Position numbers and translations under genes: made by a program | The notes under the pieces: generated by a model | What the model saw: only the letters and a program-made list of their open reading frames with translations | What the model was told of the DNA's origin: nothing | The model's database searches: none | DNA from: Variovorax sp. V213 | GTDB taxonomy: Bacteria; Pseudomonadota; Gammaproteobacteria; Burkholderiales; Burkholderiaceae_C | DNA: 64,000 nucleotides | Reading direction: 5' to 3' | Assembly (NCBI RefSeq): GCF_041154455.1 | Contig: NZ_AP028664.1 | Location: forward strand, 2,233,001-2,297,000 | In this document: positions 17,663 to 25,379 of the stretch, one piece after another | Numbering within the stretch: position 1 is the first letter of the stretch | Layout of the letters: each line of letters begins with the position of its first letter

Positions 17663-18181
17663 ATGTTGAAACGTACGATTTATTCGCTGGCCATCGTGGC
17701 TCTGATTGCCGGTTGTTCGTCGGGCACCAAGCTCAACGACGCCCCGGTGACCGACCGCTCCGGCACCGCCGGCGGCCAGCAGGGCAGCTCGACTGCGGTC
17801 GCGCCCGTCACCATCGACCCCAATGCATCCACCGCGCAAGGTCCGGTCGGGATCGAACGGATCGTCTATTTCGACTACGACAGCTACACGGTCAAGCCCG
17901 AGTTCCAAGCCCTGATCGACGGCCATGCCCGTTTCCTCAAGGCCAACCAGCAGCGCCGCATTTCCATCGAAGGCCACACCGACGAACGCGGCGGCCGCGA
18001 GTACAACCTGGCACTCGGCCAGAAGCGTTCCGAAGCCGTCCGCCGTGCGCTGACGCTGCTGGGCGTGAACGACGCCCAGATCGAAGCTGTGAGCTTCGGC
18101 AAGGAAAAGCCCGCGGTCCAGGGTTCGGGCGAAGAAGCCTGGGCGCAAAACCGCCGCGCTGAAATCCGATACACCCGGTGA
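17663..18181 (+). CDS. pal: Peptidoglycan-associated lipoprotein Pal
   Basis: 172 residues. A lipoprotein signal peptide has the lipobox LIAGC with the lipidated cysteine at C18. The C-terminal OmpA-like domain has IVYFDYDSYTV, IEGHTDERGGREYNLALG and the final NRRAEI segment that bind diaminopimelate in peptidoglycan. Pal anchors the outer membrane to the wall and is the TolB partner. The TGA stop overlaps the cpoB ATG by one base. Confidence 0.97.
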   Translation: MLKRTIYSLAIVALIAGCSSGTKLNDAPVTDRSGTAGGQQGSSTAVAPVTIDPNASTAQGPVGIERIVYFDYDSYTVKPEFQALIDGHARFLKANQQRRISIEGHTDERGGREYNLALGQKRSEAVRRALTLLGVNDAQIEAVSFGKEKPAVQGSGEEAWAQNRRAEIRYTR

Positions 18182-18930
18182 TGCAACGCGCCTTGTTGCG
18201 AGGCGCGGCCCTGGCTGCCGCCTTGCTTTGCGTTTCGATCGGCTCGCAAGCTGCCTTGTTCGAGGATGATGAAGCGCGCCGCGCCATCCTCGACCTGCGG
18301 CAGCGGGTCGAGGCGATGCGCCAGCAGACCGACCAGCGGCTGACCGACGAAAACGGCCAGCTGCGCCGCAGCCTGCTCGAACTGCAAAACCAGATCGAGC
18401 AGATGCGGGGCGATCTGGCACGCATGACGGGGCAGAACGAGCAGCTGCAGCGCACGCTGAGCGAATTGCAGTCGCGCCAGACCACCATCGACGACCGGCT
18501 CAAGCAGAACGAGCCGGCGAAGGTGTCGGTAGACGGCCGCGAGTTCACCGCCGATCCCAAGGAAAAGGCCGACTTCGATGCGGCGCTTGGCATCTTCCGC
18601 GCGGGGCAGTTCGCGCAGGCGCAAACCGCGTTCGCCGAGTTCGTCAAGCGCTACCCGCAAAGCGGCTACAACGCCTCTGCGTTGTTCTGGCTCGGCAATG
18701 CGCAGTACGCCACGCGCAACTACAACGAGGCCATCGCGAACTTCCGCTCCATGCTGTCGCTTGCGCCCGACCACGCCAAGGCTCCCGAGGCCGTGCTGTC
18801 GATTGCCAACTGCCAGATCGAGCTGAAGGACACGCGCGCCGCGCGCCGCACGCTGGAAGACCTGACCAAGGCCTATCCGCAATCCGAAGCCGCACAGGCG
18901 GGCCGCGAGCGTCTCTCGCGACTGCGCTGA
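18181..18930 (+). CDS. cpoB: Cell division coordinator CpoB (YbgF)
   Basis: 249 residues. A Sec signal peptide ends at about GSQA. A coiled coil (about 30-110, with RQRVEAMRQQTDQRL and ELQNQIEQMRGDLARM) gives trimerisation. The C-terminal TPR repeats run from FDAALGIFRAGQF onwards. CpoB links Tol-Pal outer-membrane constriction with peptidoglycan synthesis by PBP1B. The ATG at 18181 overlaps the pal stop; an in-frame GTG precedes it directly. Confidence 0.93.
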   Translation: MQRALLRGAALAAALLCVSIGSQAALFEDDEARRAILDLRQRVEAMRQQTDQRLTDENGQLRRSLLELQNQIEQMRGDLARMTGQNEQLQRTLSELQSRQTTIDDRLKQNEPAKVSVDGREFTADPKEKADFDAALGIFRAGQFAQAQTAFAEFVKRYPQSGYNASALFWLGNAQYATRNYNEAIANFRSMLSLAPDHAKAPEAVLSIANCQIELKDTRAARRTLEDLTKAYPQSEAAQAGRERLSRLR

Positions 18931-18950
18931 CGCCGGCGGAGCCCTCCCGC

Positions 18951-19793
18951 TTGAGCGCTGCAACGCTTCCGCAAACATCGAACGCCGCCGCGAATGTCGT
19001 CATCGACACCGCGGCGGCGCCCGACTTTGCGCGCCGCTTCGGCGGCCTCGAACGTCTTTATGGCGTGGCCGGCGCCGCGCGCATCCGCAACGCCCATGTG
19101 CTCGTCGCCGGCATCGGCGGTGTAGGCTCGTGGGCCGTCGAGGCGCTGGCGCGCAGCGGAGTGGGGCGGCTGACGCTGGTCGATCTCGACCATGTGTCGG
19201 AGTCGAACATCAACCGGCAGATCCACGCCCTCGATGCGACCGTGGGACAGGCCAAGGTCGAGGCCATGCGCGACCGCATCGCGCAGATCAATCCGGAGTG
19301 CAAGGTGCTCGCGATCGACGAGTTCGTCGAGCCCGGCAACTGGACGATGCTGCTCGACGCGGCGCAGCAAGCCAACGGCCCTGCCACCGCGGTCATCGAT
19401 GCCTGCGACCAGGTAAAGGCCAAGCTCACGATGGCCGCATGGGCGCGCGCATCGCGCACGGCTTTCGTCACCGTGGGCGCGGCCGGCGGCAAGCGGCAGG
19501 CCCACAAGGTCGACATCGACGATCTTTCGCTCGTCACGCACGACCCGCTGCTGGCCCAGTTGCGGCAGCGCCTTCGCAAGGAGCATGGCGCTCCGCGCGA
19601 AGGCCGCAAGATCGGCGTCGCCTGCGTCTTCAGCCGCGAGAGCGTCGCGCCGCCCGATGCCTCCTGCGCCATCGAAGGCGACGGCTCGCTCAACTGCCAC
19701 GGCTACGGTTCGGTGGTGAGCGTGACGGCTACTTTCGGCCAATGTGCGGCAGGTTGGGTTCTCGACAAAATCGCGAGCAACGCCACGCTATAA
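18951..19793 (+). CDS. tcdA: tRNA threonylcarbamoyladenosine dehydratase (TcdA/CsdL)
   Basis: 280 residues, an E1-like ThiF/MoeB fold. The nucleotide-binding VLVAGIGGVGSWAVEALARSG is followed by LVDLDHVSESNINRQIHA, the adenylation region of this subfamily. TcdA makes the cyclic form of t6A37 in ANN-decoding tRNAs; the gene here lies just before tRNA-Lys(UUU), one such tRNA, probably by chance. A TTG start at 18951 with a GGAG site 9 bp upstream was chosen; no ATG or GTG fits. The stop codon at 19791-19793 lies within a TATAAT that probably serves the tRNA. Confidence 0.92.
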   Translation: MSAATLPQTSNAAANVVIDTAAAPDFARRFGGLERLYGVAGAARIRNAHVLVAGIGGVGSWAVEALARSGVGRLTLVDLDHVSESNINRQIHALDATVGQAKVEAMRDRIAQINPECKVLAIDEFVEPGNWTMLLDAAQQANGPATAVIDACDQVKAKLTMAAWARASRTAFVTVGAAGGKRQAHKVDIDDLSLVTHDPLLAQLRQRLRKEHGAPREGRKIGVACVFSRESVAPPDASCAIEGDGSLNCHGYGSVVSVTATFGQCAAGWVLDKIASNATL

Positions 19794-19794
19794 T
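19789..19794 (+). promoter_or_regulatory. Probable -10 box of the tRNA-Lys promoter
   Basis: A perfect TATAAT overlaps the TAA stop of tcdA. The mature tRNA starts 55 bp downstream. No good -35 hexamer is at 17 bp spacing; TCGACA at 19762-19767 is at 21 bp. The -10 match is seen directly; promoter function is inferred. Confidence 0.5.
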
Positions 19795-19848
19795 CTTTGG
19801 CTTTGCCGCATCAACCCCGGCAAATCGTCAAGAAGAAAAAATGGTTCC

Positions 19849-19924
19849 GGGACGTTAGCTCAGTTGGTAGAGCAGCGGACTTTTAATCCGTTGGTCACTG
19901 GTTCGAATCCAGTACGTCCTACCA
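19849..19924 (+). tRNA. tRNA-Lys (anticodon TTT)
   Basis: 76 bases with encoded CCA. The acceptor stem GGGACGT pairs with ACGTCCT (one G-U at the end). The D arm has TAGCTCAGTTGGTAGAGCA, the anticodon loop is CTTTTAA with TTT at 19882-19884, and the T arm has GGTTCGAATCC. The body closely matches bacterial tRNA-Lys(UUU). Confidence 0.97.
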
Positions 19925-19931
19925 GAACCTT

Positions 19932-19956
19932 CAAGCGCATCGACAGGTTGCGCTTG
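19932..19956. repeat. Inverted repeat (8-bp arms) after tRNA-Lys
   Basis: CAAGCGCA at 19932-19939 and TGCGCTTG at 19949-19956 are perfect reverse complements with a 9-base loop. It may help terminate or process the tRNA transcript, but no T-run follows. Confidence 0.6.
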
Positions 19957-19967
19957 CCCCTGAGGCG

Positions 19968-19984
19968 AATCACTGACAGTGATT
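19968..19984. repeat. Perfect 17-bp palindrome
   Basis: AATCACTG, one central base, then CAGTGATT. Such a near-continuous palindrome looks more like a protein-binding operator than an RNA hairpin, since the loop would be one base. No nearby regulator gene is recognised. Confidence 0.55.
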
Positions 19985-20392
19985 TCCATGGTGTGGGGAA
20001 TAGTGTGGGTGGGTTGCCGTGCAACTTCTCCCTCACCTCCAAGGCCTCCGACCGAGCGCGGCAACTTTCAGTTGCCTCATCCTCCGGGACAAGGCACCGC
20101 GATGCCGCTTTTACAGGCGCAGCGTCGCAGCGCAGGCGCAGCAACGGTCTCCGGCGATGTGCACATGCTTTTCCACCGTCTTATCCACCGCAATGGTGGA
20201 GAACTCGCCCTCTGCAATTGGCGTAATGGAAGGCGGCGCGAAGAAAGTTGTACACATTTGGTATTACATATCAGTAATAACTAACTCCGAAAGCCGGGAG
20301 GCCATTTGAGGGGGGCACAAACCCCTCGGCCGTCTTTGCGTCGCGCAGGACTTCGACCGGCCCGATGTCTCAGGCGGACGTTGCTGCTCGGC

Positions 20393-20420
20393 AAAAAAAC
20401 AGCCCGCGCAAGGGCGGGCT
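20393..20420 (-). terminator. Rho-independent terminator of the - strand gene cluster
   Basis: Read on the - strand: AGCCCGC stem, short loop, GCGGGCT, then a run of seven T (AAAAAAA at 20393-20399 on +). It lies 127 bp after the stop of the small helical protein gene. Confidence 0.8.
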
Positions 20421-20546
20421 GGAAGGTGGCCTGCTGGAGGAGGGAGGATCAGAGGGAGTGCAGGCCACGGGAGAGCCTCCACTATGTTCGCTCAACCTGC
20501 ACATAACCTGACCAGAGGGAATCGTCGCCCTCGACGATGGTGCGAT

Positions 20547-21050
20547 CTAGGCGGGCGCGTGTGGTTCAGGCGGTGCCAGGGCGAGCGTCGTGCTCACGCG
20601 GACGCAATCCTTGATGTGCTGCTCGCCGAGGGCGCGCAAGGCCGCATAGCCGAGCGCGGCGGAAACGATCTGCCCGGCAACCGGCACATACTTGGTGGCC
20701 TGCTTGGCGGTGAGCTTCACGCCCGCATACCGGGCGAGCTTGATCAGCAGCTCGCGTGTGACGAGCCGGCCGACGAGCAAGGCGCCGACCGTGGTGGCGG
20801 CCTTCTGGATGCGTTCACGCTGGTGTGGCGCGAGCTTTTCGACCTGCGTGACGGAAAGGCCGAACTCGGCGCTGATCTGCGGCACCAGGCGTGCGAGCAG
20901 GGCCGCGTCGGCGGCCCAGTCGATGCCCGGCAACGGAACGGCGCTGGCGGCCGCAGCCATCAACGCCTTGCGCCCGATCAGGCGGCGGCTGCGGTGAATG
21001 GCCGCGATCAGTTTTTCGTCGCCCCGGGCCAGTTCGATGGCAGACGGCAT
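20547..21050 (-). CDS. Small helical protein of unknown function (possibly DUF697-like)
   Basis: 167 residues. I do not recognise it firmly. It is rich in Ala, Leu and helix-forming residues with two moderately hydrophobic, glycine-containing stretches (ALMAAAASAVPLPGIDWAAD and KYVPVAGQIVSAALGYAALR), the second resembling the VPxxGxxV pattern of DUF697/YcjF-like proteins. It may associate with the membrane. The start is well fixed by AAAGGAGG 7 bp upstream of the ATG. It lies 23 bp after the ABC-F gene on the same strand, so the two probably form one transcript ending at the terminator near 20400. No catalytic motif is visible. Confidence 0.72.
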   Translation of the reverse strand: MPSAIELARGDEKLIAAIHRSRRLIGRKALMAAAASAVPLPGIDWAADAALLARLVPQISAEFGLSVTQVEKLAPHQRERIQKAATTVGALLVGRLVTRELLIKLARYAGVKLTAKQATKYVPVAGQIVSAALGYAALRALGEQHIKDCVRVSTTLALAPPEPHAPA

Positions 21051-21073
21051 GCGATGTGCCTCCTTTGCAGGGT

Positions 21074-23095
21074 TCAGGCCGTCAGCGTCTCGAGCTGGTC
21101 CGACAGGGCCAGCCAGCGCTCTTCGAGTCGGCCGATTTCGTCGTTGAGAGCCTTCAGCCGCTTGCCCGCTTCGGCAATCTCGGCGGACGGCAGGGGCTGT
21201 GCCAGGCGCGTTTCGAGCGCGGCGCGCTCGGTGCCTGCCACGGCCAATCGTTCGTCGATCTGCGCAATCTCGCGCTTGATCGGCTTGGCCTGGTCGCTGC
21301 GCTGCTGGCGTCCCTGGGCGTCCTGCTTGCGCTGCTGCGGGTTCTTGTTCGCGGCCGCGGGATCGCTGGCGGCGGGTGCCGGAGCGGCAACGGCCACGGG
21401 CGCGGCAGCGGTTGCGGCGGCCGCATCGCGCACGGCGATCTTGGCCTCCTCGCGCAGCCGCTTGGCTTCGTCGAGCAGGTAGCGCTGGTAGTCGTCGAGG
21501 TCGCCGTCGAAATCGGTGACCACGCCGCGCCCCACGAGCCAGAACTCGTCGCACACCGAGCGCAGCAGCGCGCGGTCGTGGCTCACCAGCATCAGCGTGC
21601 CTTCGAACTCGTTCAGCGCGACGGCCAGGGCCTCGCGCGTGGCAAGGTCCAGGTGGTTGGTGGGCTCGTCCAGCAGCAGCAGGTTGGGGCGCTGCCACAC
21701 CATCATCGCGAGCACCAGGCGAGCCTTTTCGCCGCCGCTCATGGTGCCGACGGGCTGCTTCACCATGTCGCCACTGAAGTTGAAGCTGCCGAGGAAGCCG
21801 CGCAAGGCCTGCTCGCCGGTGCTTTCCTTGACGGCGCTGCCCAGCTCGCGGGCCATGCGCACCATGTGCTCGAGCGGGTTGTCCTGCGGGCGCAGCACGT
21901 CGAGTTCCTGCTGCGCAAAGTAGCCGATGTTGAGGCCCTTGCCTTCGGTGACCTGGCCGGCCAGCGCGCCCATTTCGCGCGCGATGGTCTTCACCAGCGT
22001 CGACTTGCCCTGGCCGTTGGCGCCCAGGATGCCGATGCGCTGGCCCGCCAGCACCGAGCGGCTCACGCCGCGCAGGATGGTCTTGGGCTCGGCATCTTCG
22101 ATTTCGTAGCCGAAGCTCGCGTTGCTGATCGACAGCATCGGATTGGGAATGTTGCCCGGCTCCTTGAACTCGAAGGTGAAGTCGGCCTCGGCCAGGAGCG
22201 GCGCAACCTTTTCCATGCGCTCGAGCGCCTTGACCCGGCTCTGCGCCTGCTTGGCCTTGCTGGCCTTGGCCTTGAAGCGGTCGATGAACTTCTGCAGGTG
22301 AGCGATCTTGTCCTGTTGCTTGGAGAAGGCGACCTGCTGCTGCTCCATCTGCAGCGCGCGCATGTCCTCGAACTTGCTGTAGTTGCCGCCGTAGCGCGTG
22401 AGCTGGGCGTTGGCAATGTGCAAGGTCACGTCGGTCACGGCGTCCAGAAACTCGCGGTCGTGGCTGATGACGATCATGGTGCCGGCGTATTTCTGCAGCC
22501 AGGCTTCCAGCCACACCAAGGCGTCCAGGTCCAGGTGGTTGGTGGGTTCGTCGAGCAGCAGCAGGTCGCTCGGGCACATCAGCGCGCGGGCCAGTTGCAG
22601 GCGCATGCGCCAGCCGCCCGAAAAGCTGTTGACGGGGCCGTCCAGCTCGTGCGACTTGAAACCCAGCCCGAGGATCAGGGCCTGGGCGCGCGGCACCGCG
22701 TCGTGCTCGCCGGCATCGGCCAGGTCGGTGTAGGCGTGGGCCAGTTCCATGCCGATGTCGGCGTCGTCGGGGTTCTCGGCATAGGCCGCCTCGATGGCTG
22801 CCAGCGTGGCGCGCAGCTCGGCCAGCCGGGTGTCGCCGCCGACCACGAAGTTGGTGGCCGACTCCTCGGTTTCGGGCATGTCCTGCGCGACTTGCGCCAT
22901 GCGCCACTGCTTGGGCACGTAGAAGTCGCCGCCGTCCTCGTGCAGCGAGCCGTTGAAGAGCGCGAACAGGGTCGACTTGCCGGCGCCGTTGCGTCCCACG
23001 AGGCCGACCTTTTCACCGGGGTTGATGGTGACGGTGGCGCCGTCGAGCAGAACCTTGGCGCTGCGGCGAAGAATGACGTTTTTGAGAGTAATCAT
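21074..23095 (-). CDS. ABC-F family ATPase (YheS-like)
   Basis: 673 residues, no membrane segments. Two ATPase domains: GRNGAGKST and GANGQGKST (Walker A), FSGGWRMRL and MSGGEKARL (signatures), each followed by LLLDEPTNHLDL. A linker rich in charged residues lies between them. The C terminus has an Ala/Pro-rich stretch (about 570-610) and a charged helical end. ABC-F proteins act on the ribosome at the E site; the insertion and long C-terminal helix fit the YheS/Uup side of the family. Start chosen at MITLKNVILRR. Transcribed with the small helical protein. Confidence 0.9.
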   Translation of the reverse strand: MITLKNVILRRSAKVLLDGATVTINPGEKVGLVGRNGAGKSTLFALFNGSLHEDGGDFYVPKQWRMAQVAQDMPETEESATNFVVGGDTRLAELRATLAAIEAAYAENPDDADIGMELAHAYTDLADAGEHDAVPRAQALILGLGFKSHELDGPVNSFSGGWRMRLQLARALMCPSDLLLLDEPTNHLDLDALVWLEAWLQKYAGTMIVISHDREFLDAVTDVTLHIANAQLTRYGGNYSKFEDMRALQMEQQQVAFSKQQDKIAHLQKFIDRFKAKASKAKQAQSRVKALERMEKVAPLLAEADFTFEFKEPGNIPNPMLSISNASFGYEIEDAEPKTILRGVSRSVLAGQRIGILGANGQGKSTLVKTIAREMGALAGQVTEGKGLNIGYFAQQELDVLRPQDNPLEHMVRMARELGSAVKESTGEQALRGFLGSFNFSGDMVKQPVGTMSGGEKARLVLAMMVWQRPNLLLLDEPTNHLDLATREALAVALNEFEGTLMLVSHDRALLRSVCDEFWLVGRGVVTDFDGDLDDYQRYLLDEAKRLREEAKIAVRDAAAATAAAPVAVAAPAPAASDPAAANKNPQQRKQDAQGRQQRSDQAKPIKREIAQIDERLAVAGTERAALETRLAQPLPSAEIAEAGKRLKALNDEIGRLEERWLALSDQLETLTA

Positions 23096-23235
23096 GAAAT
23101 AGGAACCGTAGGGGCGATTATCCCGCCCGCCCCCGGGCGGCTTGGCGCGAAGGGGCAAATGGGGACATCACCCGATGAAGGGGGACGCAGCCAAGGTTGC
23201 GAAAAAGCGGCTGAAAGGGGCTTGGGCGGTCGCAG

Positions 23236-24117
23236 CTAACGCGCGCCGGCGCCGGCCAGCAAGGCGGTCCGGGTCACGAGCAGGACCTGGTCTTCGCCCG
23301 CGGAGGTTTCCAGCCACACGACTTCGAGTTGAGGAAACGCTGCCTCGAAGTATTCGCGCTCGTTGCCGATTTCCAGCACCAGCACGGCCTCTTCGCTCAT
23401 GCGCGAGGGGGCCTCGGCAAACAGCCGGCGCACGAAGTCCATGCCGTCGGTTCCACCGGTCAGCGCCAGTTCGGGCTCGGCCTGGTATTCGGCGGGCAGG
23501 GCGGCCATGCTCGCGCTGTTCACGTAAGGCGGGTTGCACAGCACAAGGTCGTACGGGCCGGGCAGGTTGGCCAGGCCGTCGGATTGGATCAGCCGGATGC
23601 GCGCATCCAGCTGGTGCCGGGTGACGTTGATGGCGGCCACCTCGAGAGCTTCGACCGACAGGTCGGCCGCGTCCACGGCGATGTCCGGGTAGGTCATGGC
23701 CGCGAGGACGGCCAGGCTGCCATTGCCCGTGCACAGGTCGAGCACGCGCTGCGTGTGCTCGCCGAGCCAGTAGTCGATGCTGCCGTCGGCAATCAGCTCG
23801 GCAATGAAGCTGCGCGGCACGATGGCGCGCTCGTCCACGTAGAAGGGCACGCCCTGGAGCCAGGCCTCTTTCGTCAGATAGGCGGCGGGCTTGCGCGTGG
23901 CGATGCGTTCGTCGAGCAACGCGGCCACCTTGCCTGCATCGGCCGGCGAAACGGGCGTGTCGGCAACCGCATCGAGGTCGTCGAGCGGCAGCTTCAGGCG
24001 CCACAGCACCAGCCAGGCGGCTTCGTCGAAGGCGTTGGCGGTGCCGTGGCCGAAGGCGACGCCGGCGTCTTCGAGCCGCTTGGCACCAGCCTCGATCAGC
24101 TCGATGACCGTGCTCAT
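23236..24117 (-). CDS. prmB: 50S ribosomal protein L3 glutamine methyltransferase PrmB
   Basis: 293 residues. The N-terminal helical domain carries AAYLTKEAWLQGVPFYVDERAIVP-type residues of the HemK/PrmB group. The methyltransferase domain has VLDLCTGNGSLAV and the catalytic NPPYV. PrmB methylates the glutamine side chain in ribosomal protein uL3; PrmA/PrmC are the alternatives, but the PFYVDERAIVPRSFIAELI segment favours PrmB. It lies 61 bp after dapE on the same strand. Confidence 0.92.
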   Translation of the reverse strand: MSTVIELIEAGAKRLEDAGVAFGHGTANAFDEAAWLVLWRLKLPLDDLDAVADTPVSPADAGKVAALLDERIATRKPAAYLTKEAWLQGVPFYVDERAIVPRSFIAELIADGSIDYWLGEHTQRVLDLCTGNGSLAVLAAMTYPDIAVDAADLSVEALEVAAINVTRHQLDARIRLIQSDGLANLPGPYDLVLCNPPYVNSASMAALPAEYQAEPELALTGGTDGMDFVRRLFAEAPSRMSEEAVLVLEIGNEREYFEAAFPQLEVVWLETSAGEDQVLLVTRTALLAGAGAR

Positions 24118-24178
24118 TGAATGACCTCCGCGCTTCGCGCTGCGGTGCGAGCTTGCTTGGGGCGGCTCGGCGTGGCGC

Positions 24179-25354
24179 TCATCCGACCAGCGACGCTTCG
24201 AGCCGCTCCATCGTGCGCCTGTAGATGTTCTTCAGCGTTTCGATCTCGGCCACGTCGATGTGCTCGTCGATCTTGTGGATGCTTGCATTGACCGGGCCGA
24301 GCTCGACCACCTGCTTGCAGATCTTGGCGATGAAGCGCGCGTCGCTGGTGCCGCCGCTGGTCGAGAGTTCTGTCGCGATGCCGGTTTCATCGGCAATGGC
24401 CGCCTGCACCGCGCTGACGAGCTCGCCGGGCGTGGTCAGGAAGGGCAGGCCGCCGACGGTCCAGGCCAGCGTGTAGTCGACGCCATGGGCATCGAGCACC
24501 GCATGCACGCGCTTCTGCAGGGACTCGGGCGTCGACTCGGTCGAGAAGCGGAAATTGAAATCGATCACAGCGTCGCCCGGGATCACGTTGCTCGCGCCGG
24601 TGCCCGCATGAAAGTTGCTGATTTGCCAACTGGTCGGCTGGAAGTAGTCGTTGCCCGCATCCCAGCCGCCGGCCGTGTTGATGGCCACGAGTTCGGCCAG
24701 CGCAGGCGCCACCGAGTGCACGGGGTTCTTGGCGAGATGCGGGTAGGCGATGTGCCCCTGCACGCCCTTGACCGTGAGCTTGCCGCTCATGGTGCCGCGG
24801 CGGCCGTTCTTGATCATGTCGCCGCAGCGCTGCACGGCGGTGGGCTCGCCGACGATGCAGTAGTCGAGCACCTCGCCGCGCGCCGCCAGCGTGTTGCAGA
24901 CGACGACGGTGCCGTCGACGGCCGGGCCTTCCTCATCGCTGGTGAGCAGCAGCGCCAGCGTGAGCTTCGGATCGGGCGTGGCCCGCAGGAACTCCTCGAT
25001 GGAGACAACGAAGGCCGCAACCGAGGTCTTCATGTCGCAGGCGCCGCGGCCGTAGAGCTTGCCGTCGCGGTGCGTGGGCGTGAAGGGGTGGCTGGTCCAT
25101 TGCTCGACCGGGCCGGTGGGCACCACGTCGGTGTGACCGGCGAACACCAGCGTCTTTGTGGCCGTGGCAGCGGCCGGACGGCGCACCGCCCAGAGGTTGG
25201 TCACGCGGAAATCCGCGGGACCGCTCTCGATGGTCTCCAGCGTGAAGCCCAGTGGCGCCAGCCGTTCGCTGAGGATCTGTTGGCAGCCCGCATCGTCAGG
25301 GGTGACCGAGGGGCGCGAGATGAGTTGTTCGGCGAGCTGGAGCGTACGGGACAT
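24179..25354 (-). CDS. dapE: Succinyl-diaminopimelate desuccinylase
   Basis: 391 residues, normal size. Metal ligands and catalytic residues are in place: FAGHTDVVP, GRGACDMKTS, TSDEEGPA (catalytic Glu pair), CIVGEPTA and the C-terminal NASIHKIDEHI. The di-zinc enzyme removes succinate from N-succinyl-LL-DAP in the lysine and wall precursor pathway. It is separated from dapD and dapC by pilU on the same strand, with gaps of 25 and 51 bp. Confidence 0.96.
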   Translation of the reverse strand: MSRTLQLAEQLISRPSVTPDDAGCQQILSERLAPLGFTLETIESGPADFRVTNLWAVRRPAAATATKTLVFAGHTDVVPTGPVEQWTSHPFTPTHRDGKLYGRGACDMKTSVAAFVVSIEEFLRATPDPKLTLALLLTSDEEGPAVDGTVVVCNTLAARGEVLDYCIVGEPTAVQRCGDMIKNGRRGTMSGKLTVKGVQGHIAYPHLAKNPVHSVAPALAELVAINTAGGWDAGNDYFQPTSWQISNFHAGTGASNVIPGDAVIDFNFRFSTESTPESLQKRVHAVLDAHGVDYTLAWTVGGLPFLTTPGELVSAVQAAIADETGIATELSTSGGTSDARFIAKICKQVVELGPVNASIHKIDEHIDVAEIETLKNIYRRTMERLEASLVG

Positions 25355-25379
25355 CGGAAAAAAAGCCGGTGAGGCTGGG

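Larger units (their letters stand above)
19925..20546. other. Intergenic region of about 620 bp without a supported gene
   Basis: This is the only stretch over 300 bp without a gene. Open frames in it lack family features, and the - strand ones read through the tRNA. It contains two inverted repeats just after the tRNA (19932-19956, 19968-19984), a GTGTGGG pair (19991-20010), a small AT-rich island (20248-20284) with a short ATTAC/GTAAT repeat, a GAGGGG/CCCCTC hairpin (20308-20327) and a - strand terminator near its right end. Position beside a tRNA 3' end would fit an old integration site, but no integrase or att duplication is visible. Confidence 0.6.

Noticed and set aside
19860..20144. 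- frame of 94 codons ending in the tRNA, containing RTGFEPVT
   Set aside because: This is the well-known false protein from the antisense of tRNA T-loop sequence.
20170..20190. TTATCCACC resembling a DnaA box
   Set aside because: One mismatch, single copy and no dnaA/dnaN or origin-like AT-rich region nearby.
23123..23140. CCGCCCG/CGGGCGG hairpin upstream of the ABC-F gene
   Set aside because: No T-run on either strand and very high GC, so not supported as a terminator.
20891..23239. 782-codon + frame opposite the ABC-F gene
   Set aside because: The - gene has two complete ATPase domains; the + frame has no motif and biased composition.
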